Shown here: one piece after another, positions 28,072 through 41,210 of the stretch
Position numbering within the stretch: the stretch's first letter is position 1
Layout: every line of letters begins with the position of its first letter
Assembly (NCBI RefSeq): GCF_001522545.3
Contig: NC_031769.1
Location: 135,238,105-135,302,104, forward strand
Origin: Parus major
Taxonomy: Eukaryota; Chordata; Aves; Passeriformes; Paridae
Direction: 5' to 3'
DNA length: 64,000 bases
The notes under the pieces: generated by a model
What the model saw: the letters and a program-made list of their open reading frames with translations, nothing else
Told to the model about the DNA's origin: nothing
Databases searched by the model: none
Made by a program: the position numbers and the translations under genes

Positions 28072-28184
28072 CTTCATAGTAAACTTTAAACCCATGAGCA
28101 CTAACTGCAAAGTCACTTGTCAAGCGCAGTGAAAACACAGATTTTGTACTTGTCACAGGTGGAGGAAGATGAAATCCTGTTAAC
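28072..28184 (-). CDS. CSMD3: CSMD3 internal exon (probably exon 3), end of CUB domain 1
   Basis: This exon holds 37 full codons with one split base at each end. The peptide begins LTGFHLPPPVTSTKS and ends SAHGFKVYYE. It completes the CUB fold: the LTGFxLPPP strand, the hydrophobic FSLRLTSDFAVS strand, and the final GFKVYYE that closes most CUB domains. The domain has only the first Cys pair, in the previous exon, with no second pair here. The acceptor is TTTGTTTCTTAG|G and the donor GAAG|GTAAGA is close to consensus. The previous exon ends AG and this one starts G, which makes an in-frame Arg (phase 2 intron); the exit phase is 1. The next exon, expected to start a Sushi domain, lies below coordinate 1. 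A likely branch site is TTAAC with its A near 28213, about 28 nt from the AG. Confidence 0.9.
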
Positions 28185-29189
28185 CTAAGAAACAAAAAAG
28201 CACAATTCATAGTTAATTGTTTGGAAAATAAAACTGTGTGTGACAGATGGCTGTTCCAAATAATATTTGATCATGGAAAGGACAACTGTCTTAAAAGTAT
28301 GGAGTTTGCATTACTTGAAAAAATTACTTTATATAGTAATTGAGGAATTAATAAAAAATTTGACTGTCTTTGATGCACACTATATTTAGCATAGGTGATA
28401 AGAAGATGTAGAAAATAGACTTAAAAACAGTTCAGGTTATCAGTAGCTGAAAAATAAAACAACCAAAGTATTCACAATTCAGCAGCAAATTTACACTCCT
28501 TAGGGTTATGTCTAAAAATGTATTGCACTATGTATCTCACACTGGTTCCTGCCAAAATTTGTAGCAACTGAATTTTTTCACAGTAATATGACAAAAGAAA
28601 GGGACCATGATTTACTTTAATGAAGGAATTTAGTATTATTTAAACTGTGCACTTTAGCCCCAGAAGAGAAATTTCTGATCTCAACTTGAAGAACAGCATC
28701 ATTGTGAAATAACAAATCCATACAAAAAGCTCTCTTGAAAGGAATTACAGGGTCATTAAGGTTTGTGATTTTGTTGTTTGTATGTTTGGGCTTGTTTTAT
28801 TCTATTAAAATCACAGTCTTTGAGACACAAATGAAAGAAAAATTTTTGTGTACTCAGCACTGTTTATAAGCTCTACTGATACTCACTTCTTCATATACTT
28901 TTGATGTACATATGACAACACTTATCTTCCTCAGTTTAAGGAAAATAACTTCATCAGAGCTCACATCAGACCAACAAAGCCCATAATATTTAGCTGTCAA
29001 AAATGTGTAAAGAACCAACCAAAGAATTTAGTACACACACCAGTGAAATATAGACATACCTTTAGAACCCAGTTAGCCATGTGTGATGAATTGTTTAGCA
29101 GATAGGATGATATATTTTATTAATGATTGAAATTAAAATTATTTTCATGTATTTTTAGATAAGCCCTTATTTTACATTTTATTTTGAAT

Positions 29190-29300
29190 TTAGAATGACA
29201 GAAAATTTTAAGTCAAAAGGGACCTGTAGAGGCCACATAGTCCAACCTGCTGTTCAAAGTGGGCTAAAAGTCAGAGTTAGCCTAGGTTGCTCAAGTTTTA
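29190..29300 (-). mobile_element. CR1 LINE 3' end fragment
   Basis: It reads backwards as a CR1 3' end: AAGGGACCTGTAGAGGCCAC, ATAGTCCAACCTGCTG, CAAAGTGGGCTAAAAGTCAG, and CTAGGTTGCTCAAG. It is short and diverged. Confidence 0.65.
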
Positions 29301-31769
29301 CATTTTCCCTTTCCATTGTTAGAACAAATTCACTGTGATTTTTTGTTTTCTAGGGGTTTTTGGTGCTTGATTTAGTTTTGGGTTTTTTGGGGTTTTTTCA
29401 TTGTTTTTTTTTTTTTAAATCAGCTACATAGGCTGGTCTTTAGCACACTTCAAGAAATATGTAAACTCTGACAATCTGACAATTTTACTGGATGAGATGA
29501 CATGTATTTTTAATTTTGCTTGATGCAGGAACAAACACCAATGGTGTTTATGGATGTTTTAATACATTTGCTGCTGCTTATTTTGAAATTCAATCTCAGT
29601 CTTCTTCTGAAATCACAAATTAACTGATAACTTATGTCCTACCATTATCACCATTTGTAGTCTCATCAGAGAGAAGGATATAGAGTGATGAAAAGCCCAG
29701 AATTCAAAAGGTCAGGAAATGATTTGCTAAAAAATACTGTAATTGCAATATTAGCATTTATTTAATGTTTTACTTATTTTTAGCTTTAAGATACCTTTAG
29801 ATGAGTTCTATATAGTGTACCAGTAATTTACCATGAAGCTTTTTTTCTGTGGGAATCATAAAAAAATTTATATTTTTCTTTGATCTCTATTTGCTTGGTG
29901 TCCCTAACAGATACTGTAAATTATGGGTATTTATAGATTTTTTTTTCTTAAACAGTCTTTGAAAAACAAAAGAAAGCAAAACAAAAAAAGAAAAAAGAAA
30001 AAACTCCTCAATACAATAGCCAATTTTTGCCATTGGTTACAGTCATGAAACATTTGAAAGCCAAATGATAATAGTACTCACATCACAAAACCAGAAAAAT
30101 GAAAAACATGAACAAAAGAAACAAAGGCCCCTAAAGAGGTGAATGTTCACATATTTATATGCAGCATATATCCTCAGAGGGTATATTTACAAAGTTGTTC
30201 TTTGTTTTGTCATTGGTATCTTTATGAATAGTATCATTAAAACAAGACTAAAGAACTTAAGTTAATATGAAAAGATGAAGAATTTTGTACAGAATATTTA
30301 TGATTTAGGAAACACTTTTTTTTTTTTTTTTGATTAGGAGGGTATATTTTTCTCCTGTTAATAAAAAAAATGTAATAAAATGCTTACATCTCCCAAACAG
30401 GCATATGCATAATTTTTTAATCAGTCAATATTAATGCATTTTTTCCAATAGCTTGGTCATCATCTAATAAATTAATTAATTAATTGGCAAGTATCAACAC
30501 TTTAAAATAAGCCAGCCTAATGTAAAACCAAAGAAATAATTTGAATAAAACTTTAACTTGCATCTCACAGTAGGTTTAGCCCACATTTATTTATGTATTC
30601 AATGATTTAAAAGAATTCTGGGTATAAACATGTATCCAGCAGAAAAGGAGTACACAGTTATCCCAAAATGTTTAATTTTATGAACGGTATGTAGACACAG
30701 CTAGATGGGTAGTGGATTTTTTTAATGAACACATATGTTACTAGCACAGTAAACATTACAGCTCCTGATGCAAAACAGATCATTATAAGAGCTGTTGGAT
30801 ACCATTTAGCTTTCAGCAGTGGGCCTTTTATAACCATCATTACATTACATTTAGTCAAAAAGGATAAGCTTGTTTCTTTAATTTGGTTGCTACACTTAAA
30901 TTGATATGAAGAAATTCAGCAGTAATATTTTTTTGGTTTAGTGGATGCAAAATTAATCAAAAATTTTAATAAGTGAGAATTCAGGATATAAATATCACCC
31001 AGTAAAATACTACAGATTTTTAGAAAGAACTCTATTGTAATTCATTTTGACTATTGAAATAACCTGATACTTAAGTGTTATTCTTTAGGTACAAAAGGAT
31101 ATTGACCTCAGAGCTTAAGTCTTATTGTATGTTAAACTCTACAAACTGTCATAGAATAGCTAGAAAAGCTTCCATTGCCATTTAAAGTTAAACATAGCAA
31201 GCACATCATAACTGCAGGAGAGAGATGGCAGGTAAGCAGCAAAATACCTGTGAGATAATGTATGTGTATAGTCACTTATTCAGATCAGTCTAAATGTCCA
31301 ACTAAATGTTAGACAACTAAAGATCTGAGTACTCTGGTAAAAGTGAAACTTTAGGTGGAACAATTATGCAAAATAAGTAGTCATCTCGTTAAGCAGATCT
31401 CATATGCATATTAAGCACATTTAAAATTTAAATTTCCTCTAGTAGCTGAGGTTTTTTTTATCTACAGCAATTTTCCATCTTACATTCGATTTGCATATCT
31501 CATTCCATTTGTATCAACTTTTTTAAATTTAAAATACCTAATGGAGTTATTCAGGTGACTCTCTATTGCTGTTTTAGATACTGTGAGATATTTGAAACAT
31601 CAGATCAGAGTTGCTAGATAAGACACTGCACCACCATGAGATCCATGTGCTTCTGGAGAGATGGAGGCCAGGCAGGATGTGCCTACATCTTTTGCTAGGC
31701 TCTTCAATCATTCCTTTATAGTCTGCCACTTTGGCAGAAAAGAATTATATGACAGATGTGCTGCTTTCT

Positions 31770-31804
31770 NNNNNNNNNNNNNNNNNNNNNNNNNNNNNNN
31801 NNNN
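31770..31804. other. Assembly gap of 35 N
   Basis: The run of N is flanked by unique AT-rich DNA. Its true length is unknown. A short open frame that spans it (31661-31858) has no meaning. Confidence 0.99.
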
Positions 31805-32814
31805 GGATTATCTGTTCCTTTTCTTCTTTCCCTTTTTGATTTTGGAAGTGTTCTCTGACCTCATTAACAGATCCCATAAGTACCTGATATGGCTTGGGTA
31901 GCCATGGGGGACCAGGGGAACTAAAAGACAGTGTCTACAGGGGTTTAAGAAAATATATTTCTTTCTGTTTCAGCCCTTAAAACCCCAAATTTTAAATTGT
32001 GACATTCTACTTGAGTATTTGATTTTGATGATGCATTTTAGCTACAGAATGTTATCAAACACAAAACAGTGATGAAAATTTGTAAATAAATGCACTGCAT
32101 ATGAATGAATATATTTGGTTTTTTCTTTCTGGTGTGTCTAACAAGCTTGCCAGGCACCCAACACACAGGAAATAAACACATTATGTATGTAGTGCAAAAC
32201 TGCAGATGTTTCTGGGAGCATAGGAAAAGGTTAAGAGGTATTTTTATTTATTCAACTTTAGTATGCCAGAAAGACCAGATGCTCATTCTGAAAAACTTAT
32301 TGTATATAGAAATTCTAAAACTCCAGTAGTAAATACAGTGAAATTGAAGATATCTTTTGGAGACACAATATGCATTCAGAATTTATATATTACTTGCACA
32401 CGTAATTACAATGCTATGTAGTTACAGTAATGTGAATCTGGCAACATTTTTGCAATCATCTCAGAAGATAAGAATGGAGAACAGAAACATCCATTGCCTT
32501 GGAGCCAGACAAAAGGACATATGAGGTACATGATTAAATTACTCCATATAGACCCAAAACTGAGAAGAAAATCATCACCATCATACTCTTTGACAATGAA
32601 TTAGTCTTGCTGGTTGTTTGCCATAACTACCCCATGGTGCTACCTTTATTCTCCCAAGGAAAACCAAAGTGGCTAAGGATCCAAAGGGACATAAAGGATG
32701 CCACAGAACACCACCAGAGAAAAGAGGTAGATTCTGGGAGGATTATGTACAATTTAAACTGCATAGTTCTAAGTAATTATTTAATAATTAATTGCTTTAT
32801 GACTGTTAGTAATA

Positions 32815-32866
32815 TTAGACATAATATTATATTATGTTATATATTATATTATAATATAATAATTAG
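32815..32866. repeat. Nearly pure A/T low-complexity tract
   Basis: Alternating ATAATATTATATT-like units are self-complementary and could form cruciforms. No gene is visible. Confidence 0.8.
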
Positions 32867-35517
32867 ACAGATTAGTAACAATAGCTGTTATATTCACTGC
32901 TATATTTTTATTTGTTAAGACTTGGTGAAATAAGAGGGATTTTCTTTGAGTCCCCAGATGTCTCTAAGTACTTAGGGTGCAAGTACATGAAATTTCTTGA
33001 TATACAAATAAAGTGACTAAAGGATATCTTTTTCCAGGTAAGAAACTAGTTTTGAAGGAATCTGTGTCTTACGTGTTTTCTGACTCCATCCTTATTTATT
33101 TTTTCAGTATTGGAAGAAGTCAAACGGAGTCTGAAACAAAACATTGTCTTATGTACACAGGAATTTCTAAATATTCTCTCACCATAAATTAAAATATAAT
33201 AAATAAATTCTAAGCAGTAGTGATAATGTTTGAACCTACATTAAAATTTGTAGTCATATTTTTTGGCATTGTAAATTATTGAAAATTACATTATAATTTT
33301 CTTTCAAACTTGTCATTTACAGTGTATCCCCATGTCTCTTCCTCCTGTAGGTTAATATATTCTGCCACACGCTATAGATTAAAAAAGAGAAAGCACCTAT
33401 ATTAAACATTTGAATCTGTTTTCATTTTCTATGTATATTTTAAAAGACTACTACCCCAAGAGTAATTATAATCTGTTTTAATCTCTCCCTTATCTTTTTT
33501 CAACCACATTTTATACAATTTAAAAGGACAAATCATCTCAGATTTGCAGTTTCCAAGACTTCAGAGTTTTGACTGGAAATTTCTGCAGTTTGATCAATCA
33601 TTTGTTTTCTGCTTTTACTGTGGCCCTTGTGATAAAATTTAAATCACGTATCACTTTAAGCTGCATGCTGAACTTCAAACTCATCAGCCCTCAAGGAAGA
33701 CCAGCTCCCAGCTTCAGGATCTAAATAGAGCAATCATTTCATAATTACAAAGTTAAAATTATGGAAAGAATTCTTGATTAGTCGTACAAAAATGCTCCTA
33801 GATAAATTGTTTACTTGAGACTGTGATATGATAAATGACTGTATTTCCTCTTTGCTTGTGTATCTTAGATATTTGCTGTTTGACATTGATTATGCTTTTT
33901 AACGGGTAATCCTTTAAAATGTATTTTCACAGCTGTTTGTGTTGTTTTGTTTTCTTTGCAGGTTCACAAGATTCTAGCTTTTCTACAGTGTGTTATTTAT
34001 TTCCAAAGAAAATACATCTCCTCAAGAATGGTTGATTGGATAGTATCCAAAGAAATTCACAAAAAAAAAGTTTTTCTAAGTGAATAGCAGTCTCAATTAA
34101 TTTTTGATTAGGTCACTGAAACTTTACATTGGGAAAAGTTTTAGTACAATCTGAAGGGTTTAGAAGAAAATGTTTGTCCCTTATTTTATCTAAAATGATG
34201 CAGAAATATAAAACAGTAACATGCCAAGTTATTGTAACTTTAACTGTAAAACTAAAATGAGTGTCAAAGCCTATACATTCTAACTTAGAGTTTGATCTCC
34301 AAATAGCTGTTTATTCTTGTAAAAAGGAGAAGATAGATTTTGAAAAAGAGTATGCATAATTAGCAAAATGCCAACTATAAAAGAAAAGTAGGTAAAACAA
34401 ACTTTTGTATAACTTCATTGAGAATGTCCCCCACAAGTAGAGACAAACCTTCTGAAGACAACAAAAATTTTATTCCATATTTAGCAGTTTACAGGTAATT
34501 GAAATATCTGATATTTTCAAATAACAGATAAAATATTTCTAATCATTTTTTTTTTCCTTTTACATCAATGTAACATTTCTTTCCACTATGAAACTGTGGT
34601 CTTAATGATACATATTTAAGTTGATAATCTTCAGACAATATTATTCTTAAAATCCATAGCACATATACAAATGAAGCTTCATCAACAGTGGATTTTCCCA
34701 TTAAGCTAGCTAAAATCCTTCTACCAATCATTTTATTTGCTGGTATGTCCAGTAACTTGCTATCTGCTATTTATGCAGATGTACCAGTCAATACTTAGCA
34801 AATAAATACATCTTGAATTTAGTAAGGATGGGGATTGGTTTTGTTGGACCACATGCTGATGGATCCATTATTAGCTGCTGGAGTCTTGTCTGTGTGGTTT
34901 TGTATTCATATACACTTCTATTAATTTTCTAAATAGCAGATGATTTCATTTAACATCTGACTAGCCTGATGCTACACTGATTCAATTTCAAATTTAGTGA
35001 GATCTTTTGCCTGCCAGATACTTGTTTAACATTTTCCCACTAGCTCTAATTATTATTAAAAAAAAAAAGTCCTCAACAGAAGGGTTTGCTTATTTGCATT
35101 TTCTAAGAAAAAAGTATGATCTTCTCACCCAATTTACTGCTGCATTTGCTGTGGCCAGCATCTGCTCAACTAAAATAACAGCATTCTTCAGTATTTTTTT
35201 CTGGATGCAATTTTGTTTTCATCTAGTACTCATCAAACATTTGGTTCTGAGGACCATATCCCCTTATTTCTACATGTCATGGCATTTTCTTATTTTGAAT
35301 ACCAAGATATTAAAGAAAATATAGGATTACTTAATAAAGTATTGATTTTAAATATTGAGTGTATCCAATTTGGGATCCCATATTTTGGTTGTTATTTCTT
35401 TTCGTTGCCTTCTTTCATGGGAATGCAAAATCTAGCATCTGTTTCTCTTTCAGTCTGTTTTGTGATCTTTTTTTTTCTGTCACTTCCATAATAATTCATC
35501 AGACATGTAAGCATCTG

Positions 35518-36088
35518 TGCTGATTTTGACTGGGATAGAGTTAATTCTCTTCACAGTGATTAATATGGGCTATGTTTTTTATTTGTTCTGAAAACAGTGT
35601 GATAATACAGGGATGTTTCTGTTCTTGCTGGGCAGTGCCTTAGCTGTTTCCTGCACTGTGAGGCTGGCGAGCGGGCTGGAGGTGAATGGGAACCAGGAGG
35701 AAGCACAGCTGGGACAGCTGACTCCAAACAGCCCAAGGGATATCCCAGCCCACATGGTGTCTTGCTCATTATATGAAGCTGGGGAAGAAGAAGGAAGGAG
35801 AGATGTTTGGAATGATGGTGCTTGTCTTCCCAAGTCATCGTTACTCCTCATGGGACCCTGCTCCCCTGGAGGTGGCTGAACACCTGCCTGCCTGTGGGAA
35901 GTGGTGAATTAATTCCTTATTTTGCTTTGCTTGTGTGTGTGGCTCTGGCTTTCCCTATTAACTCTCTTTGTCTCAGTCTATGGGTTCTATCACTTTTACT
36001 CTTCTGCTTCTCTTCCTCTTCCCACTGGTGAGGGAGTGAGAGAGTGGCTGTGTGGTGCTTAGCTGTCAGCTGGGGTTAAACCACAACA
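35518..36088 (+). mobile_element. Solo LTR of an avian endogenous retrovirus, plus strand
   Basis: About 571 bp from TGCTGATTTTGACTGGGATAG to GGTTAAACCACAACA, a sequence family I recognise as a common bird ERV LTR (probably ERVL-like; family name not certain). It starts TG and ends CA. A TATA-like TTATATGAAGCTGGGG lies near 35770, and the usual ATTAAA near 35957 is altered to ATTAAC. No internal retroviral sequence follows, and I see no clear target-site duplication. Short open frames in it (35560-36031) have no gag, pol or env similarity. It is antisense to the host gene. Confidence 0.8.
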
Positions 36089-37230
36089 GCCTTTCTAATC
36101 TCTAAACAGCAAACTGAGCATCTACCAGTAGAAATTTTCAAAAGCTCTGAAAACTATTTAAGGAGCAGTATCAGTCAACCATAAGTGGTAGTCAACAGAA
36201 AAGCTAGGAAAAGCAAGGCAATATACTTTTAAAAATTAAATAATGTATTTCACCACCAAAAAATGATGAAACAAAATATTTTCTATGTCATTAAGTACAT
36301 TATTTAAATATCAACAATGCTAAGTATATGAAAGAGTAAGCAAATAATTATTTTTTTTTAAAAAGTAAAGTCACCTACAGCAGCTAACTGCAAATATCTG
36401 CTTTTGAATAAAACCTTTAAAGTAGTCCAGAACATATTTACCTATCCTTCTACTCCTTCTTGGAAACTGAATCCATATTCCATACAGAAAGGCGTACATA
36501 TAATTCAGTTTGAAGTACATGTCATGTTATTTGATTTCTATATTAAATTCCACAGCCACAGTGCTTGAGATGCAGCTCTAATGATTTTAACATTTTTTTG
36601 CTGACCCCATATCCACTGTAAAGTAGCATGAATGCCACAAAAGTAAGGAGATTTTTTTCACTCCTGTTATGGTTTTTCCCTGCAGGTTACCAAAATTACC
36701 TTAATAATCCCAAATAAATAAATAGAAAAGTTTTAATATTGAAAATTTGAAAATACTTGTGGAACTTACTATAAATGGCTTGCTTGTGTATAAAAAAATA
36801 TTCATTTCACAGCACTAGATAACAGGATATCAAAGAAAGCAGGTCTGAGGTCAAAACAGGTAGTTCAGAGCTTTATACAGTTAAGTGCTGATGATCTGCA
36901 AGGAAGGTGGTGTCTCAGCCTTCTGGGCATCAGATCCAGTCCTTAACTGTTCAAGAGAAACACTTCTACACACTGTCACATTCAAATTATTCTGTGTGAT
37001 AACAGCCTCTGTCACCTGATCTACCAACAGACCTCAGTGGTCACAAATACCACAGGAGAGACAACCTTGCAATTCTAACGTGCTTAGTCTGATAACACCT
37101 ACCAAAGTCAGAAAGTGCTGTTCTTTTCCAGGGATTGAACAGGTACAAAGAATTGCATACCAGGATTCAGGCTTGTTTTAAATGGCCTAATCTCTGTAGA
37201 GAGTTCTTTTTCACGGTCCTTACGATAAAT

Positions 37231-37590
37231 AGTTATAGAAGCATAGATATCTTTGGGTTGTAAGGTGCCTTCGAGGGTCATCTAGTCCAAGTCCTTTGTG
37301 ATAAGCAGGGACATATTAAACTAGATGATGCTGCTCAGAGCCCTATCCAATCATACCTTGAATATTTCCAGGGATGGGATATCTACCACTTTTCTGGGAA
37401 ATCTGGACCACTATTTCACCACCCTTACTGTAAAAAATTTCTTCACTATGTCAAGTCTGAATCTAACCTTTCTAATCGTAACCCATTAACCTTTGTCCTA
37501 TAACTACAGGCCCTACTGAGAGTGTGTTCCTGTCTTAAAAGCCCCCTTTAAGTACTGAAACACCACAATAAGGTGTCCCTGGGACCTCTA
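37231..37590 (-). mobile_element. CR1 LINE 3' end fragment
   Basis: ATAGAAGCATAGATATCTTT leads into GGGTCATCTAGTCCAAGTCC, CCAGGGATGGGATATCTACC, ATTTCACCACCCTTACTG and AAGGTGTCCCTGGGACC, all in the order of a reversed CR1 3' end. Confidence 0.8.
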
Positions 37591-37689
37591 ACTGAGGGGA
37601 GGAAGGAAAACCAAATCTTTGTTAGTACTACCACTATTTATTTATTATGTAAATTTTACAAGAGTATTTCTACGTCAAGTAGATGTACG

Positions 37690-38018
37690 AAGTGCATCAA
37701 GAACTGCATTAATTGCCAATTGAAGGAGGAGATTGTCCCACAATATTCTGCACTGGTGGGGCCTCAACTTGAGTCCCATGAGCAGTTTTGGGGACCACAA
37801 TATAAGAAGGATATAAAGCTACTAGAGAGAGCATCTAAAGGAGGGAGGCAAAGATGGTGAAGGGCCTTGAGGTCACTTGGTCTGTTCAGCCTGGAAAAGA
37901 GGGGACTGAGAAGAGACCTCATTGCAGTCTACAATTTCCTCAGGAGGGCAGGAACTGATCTCAGTCTGTGGTGACCAGTGACAGGACTCAAAGGAACACA
38001 ATTGTTCTATGATTCTAC
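37690..38018 (+). mobile_element. CR1 LINE fragment with 3' tail, plus strand
   Basis: GGAGATTGTCCCACAATATT, AGTTTTGGGGACCACAATAT, GATGGTGAAGGGCCTTGAGG, TTCAGCCTGGAAAAGAGG and GAGACCTCATTGCAGTCTAC follow CR1 order. It ends GTTCTATGATTCT, the CR1 octamer tail. A jump before the tail implies an internal deletion. It lies in inverted orientation to the CR1 just before it. Confidence 0.8.
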
Positions 38019-38861
38019 TTGCATTCAAAAGCATCCTACTTTCCTTAGTTAATAGTATTGTTTGGGATGGTTTTCTGATTTACTTTTTTTTTCCTTTTCA
38101 AGATAGAAGAATGAAAAGAAGTTTTACATATTTTTTTTAAAAAACAATATTTTAATATTAGTACACCACAACATTTCATAGAGCAAAATAACACTGTTTA
38201 CATCTTACATGTGAAAGTAAGTGTCTGAAGATTTGAGAATTCTGTATCTAATTTGATGGTTAACATCAACAATATTTCCATAATTAGCCATCTTCCTGAT
38301 GGCTCTTCTAAATGCCAGAGTAAAACTAATCCCCCATGAGCTTTTCCATGCCTTGGCCTTTTCTCACATTCATGTTTTAGGCACCCACCTATGCAACCAT
38401 GCCTTTTTTGAGCTTTGAGCAGAAAAGACCATATCCTAATAGCAAGTTCAAAGAATCACAAGGGCTAAAAAGTCAGTAAACAGCAGTAACTAATCCAGGT
38501 GAGCACCAAATAAACTCCAAAAGAATTCTGATGATTTGGATCAAACAATCACTCATGATGGTGATCAATCGCTCACTTGTTATATATTCACACATTAATT
38601 AAACAGAAAAGTATCAGACTAAAACTGGTAATATGAAGTTCAGTTACCTTGTTGAACTACTTGTCCAAAGGTTTAAAAGTACTCAGGAAAACATTGGACA
38701 TGTAACTAATAAGAAAAATTCCAAGTTCAGCAGTATACCCCTGATAGAATTGCTAAAGCAATTAATGGGATATGAAAATCCCATGATTCAAGAAATCAAT
38801 GAATTTTTAGACAGTGATTTAAATTGAGCTTCTTTAATGTGTAAATTTAATGTGTACATTG

Positions 38862-39005
38862 GGCTCTGGTGTAAAGGTAAACTCATCTTTGTCTTAACCC
38901 AGGAGTTTGTTCATCTTATTTTCTCTTACTGTCCTGCTGTTGAGGGAGAGTGATGGAGTGGCTGATGGGCATCTGGCAGCCAGCCAAAGTCAACTCAGCA
39001 CAACC
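38862..39005 (+). mobile_element. 3' fragment of a related LTR, plus strand
   Basis: The stretch from TCTTTGTCTTAACCCAGGAG through GAGTGATGGAGTGGCTGATG to CAACTCAGCACAACC lines up with the R/U5 end of the LTR at 35.5 kb, including its stretch of CTGGTGAGGGAGTGAGAGAG type. Only the last quarter of the LTR is present, in the same orientation and about 2.8 kb away. It is diverged, so it may belong to a sister subfamily. Confidence 0.5.
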
Positions 39006-41116
39006 TCCAATGCTCTTTTTTACACACCAATTCAGAACAAACATATTTTAAATCTCTGCAGTGTGTTGGGAAAGGATAACACTTATCTACTGAGTAATAG
39101 ACAATTAAGTTCAATTCTCTTTAGGCTTTATGTTTTTGGATGTGCTTGTGTGCATTCATGTGTACATGTTGAGAAGTTAATAAAGGTGTTGAATTGCAGT
39201 TGAGAGTATTGCAAGATTGAAATGTAACATTCTGGTAAAATTCAGTTTAGTCTTTTGAATTTCTGTCTAATGAAACTGTTACTTAACCATTGAAAGTAAG
39301 AAATGTAAAGGCTTCCTTAAAAATATTCTAATTAAAACATGAACAGGAGTAACTCCGATTTTTATATGTTTATTCAATTGGTTTAAAATAAACAGAATTT
39401 AATAGTTTATAAAACAAAGCAAATGTGATTGAGCAGAAGTGGTCAACTAGAATAAAGTTTTACTCTCCCTGAAAATAGTAATAGAAATATATTTTGTTCA
39501 ACAAGTCATTAACAAATTGACATATGATTTATGAACAAATTTATTTTTGTCAAATGATCATTTTTTCCCTGTCAAAATGCTAAACTGCTCATTCAATCTA
39601 TTATTTTAAAATAATGATCATAGGTCAAGTCTGAACATTGTTAATTGAGCAGCTGCTTTGAACTAAACAATAAAGTGTTCATCAGGTTCTGGTATGATCG
39701 TTATATTCTGCACAAAACATGTTTCTGAAAACTACCATCATCCATTATCTGTGTCTTTTATTATACAACTCTCCACTTTTTCCATCAGAAATGAAACAGA
39801 TTTTATAAATAAATATCTTTTCTAAAGCAGTCAATTTGTTTTAAGGCATAAAACTATCAAGAAGAATTTTAAATGATAAATAAAAAGAGCCAGATATTGC
39901 ACTACTGTACAAATAGTCTTTAAAAATCTGTAGGATGTGGATTTGCCTGCTTCTTGAAGAGAAAAACTGGTAAGAACAAAACATATCAAACAATAACTTT
40001 TAGAGAATTTGAAAGCATCCTAGGTCCTTAAAGTAACTAAAATTAAACAATAAAAAAAAACATAAGCAAGCAGTACAGATTTTTAACCTCGAGCAGCTGG
40101 AACATGGTGATAATATAGCTTATTGTCCTCATCTTCAATCTGGGTGAAGATCTACAGTACATTTTAGCAGATCTTGAAGCTTTCAAAGCACTAAAGGAGA
40201 GGAACCTGCTCCTTCCAGATTTCCCAGAGTTCTAACACTGACTTCACACTGGTTCTAGTCATTTGCACCCTTCTCTCTGAATTTATTTAACCACCCCAAT
40301 GAAGAACTATAGCTTTAAAAATAAACCTGAGTGATTCAGTTAGCAAAGGGAAGCGTATCTTCAAAGTTGTATGCCTGATGAGTGCCAGAGCCAATGGAAA
40401 AAAGAGAAGGATCACATTGCCAAAGTCAGAGGAACAGGGGAGATGGGTTTGCTTTTGTGAGTGACAACAAGCTTTTAGATGAGTTGGACTATCTTTTGTA
40501 ACTTTGCCTTAATGTGTGAAAATAGCACAATATGGAAAGGAGAAATGCCATATTTTGCTTCTCACCATTGTAGGTGCCAGGAACTTCCAGAACAGCTTCA
40601 ACTTATACAAAATATTCTGTATCATTTTGGAATTCATCCATGAGCAAAAGGCTTGTGACATTATCACCACACACTTTATTTCTGCTTTGGTATCGAGATA
40701 AATTTGTATTAGCAGGCCATGTAAAAGAGGACAAACTATATGCATGTATTTCAGAATCTATGCTTTTAATATGAAAAATTCAGTCTTTTAAAACTGAGTA
40801 ATGGCAACAAATAGAATAAAACCAACTGATTAATCAGCTAAATTAGCTGAAATACTTTAAAAAAAACCCAAGAAAACAAAAACTCCATGGATTTTATTTC
40901 ATTCATTTTCTTCCAGAAAACTTTCACTGAGTCAGAAACAACTTACTTTTCTCATAGGCCCTTGTTCACTTTAAAGGAGATCATATAAGCAGCGTATGCC
41001 AGAAAGAGCAAGAGAGGCAAGAGAGGATGCTAGAGTAAAGGTGTCTCTCCTCCAGCACTGGGAATGTCTATACTTAGAGGTCTGGAGCATATGGTATTTC
41101 AAGGCAGAGCCTGGAT

Positions 41117-41210
41117 CCACTGCAGTGAAGAAATTAAACTGAATTTAACTGAAAAGTATGAATAAAGTCTTTCTTTTTTGACCACTGCAGTGAGAAATTA
41201 AACTGAATTT
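41117..41210. repeat. Local direct duplication of about 30 bp
   Basis: CCACTGCAGTGAAGAAATTA with the following AACTGAATTT (41117-41146) recurs with one base deleted at 41182-41210. Confidence 0.85.

Noticed and set aside
35560..36031. Overlapping 69-92 codon frames on both strands
   Set aside because: They lie inside a solo LTR and show no gag, pol or env similarity.
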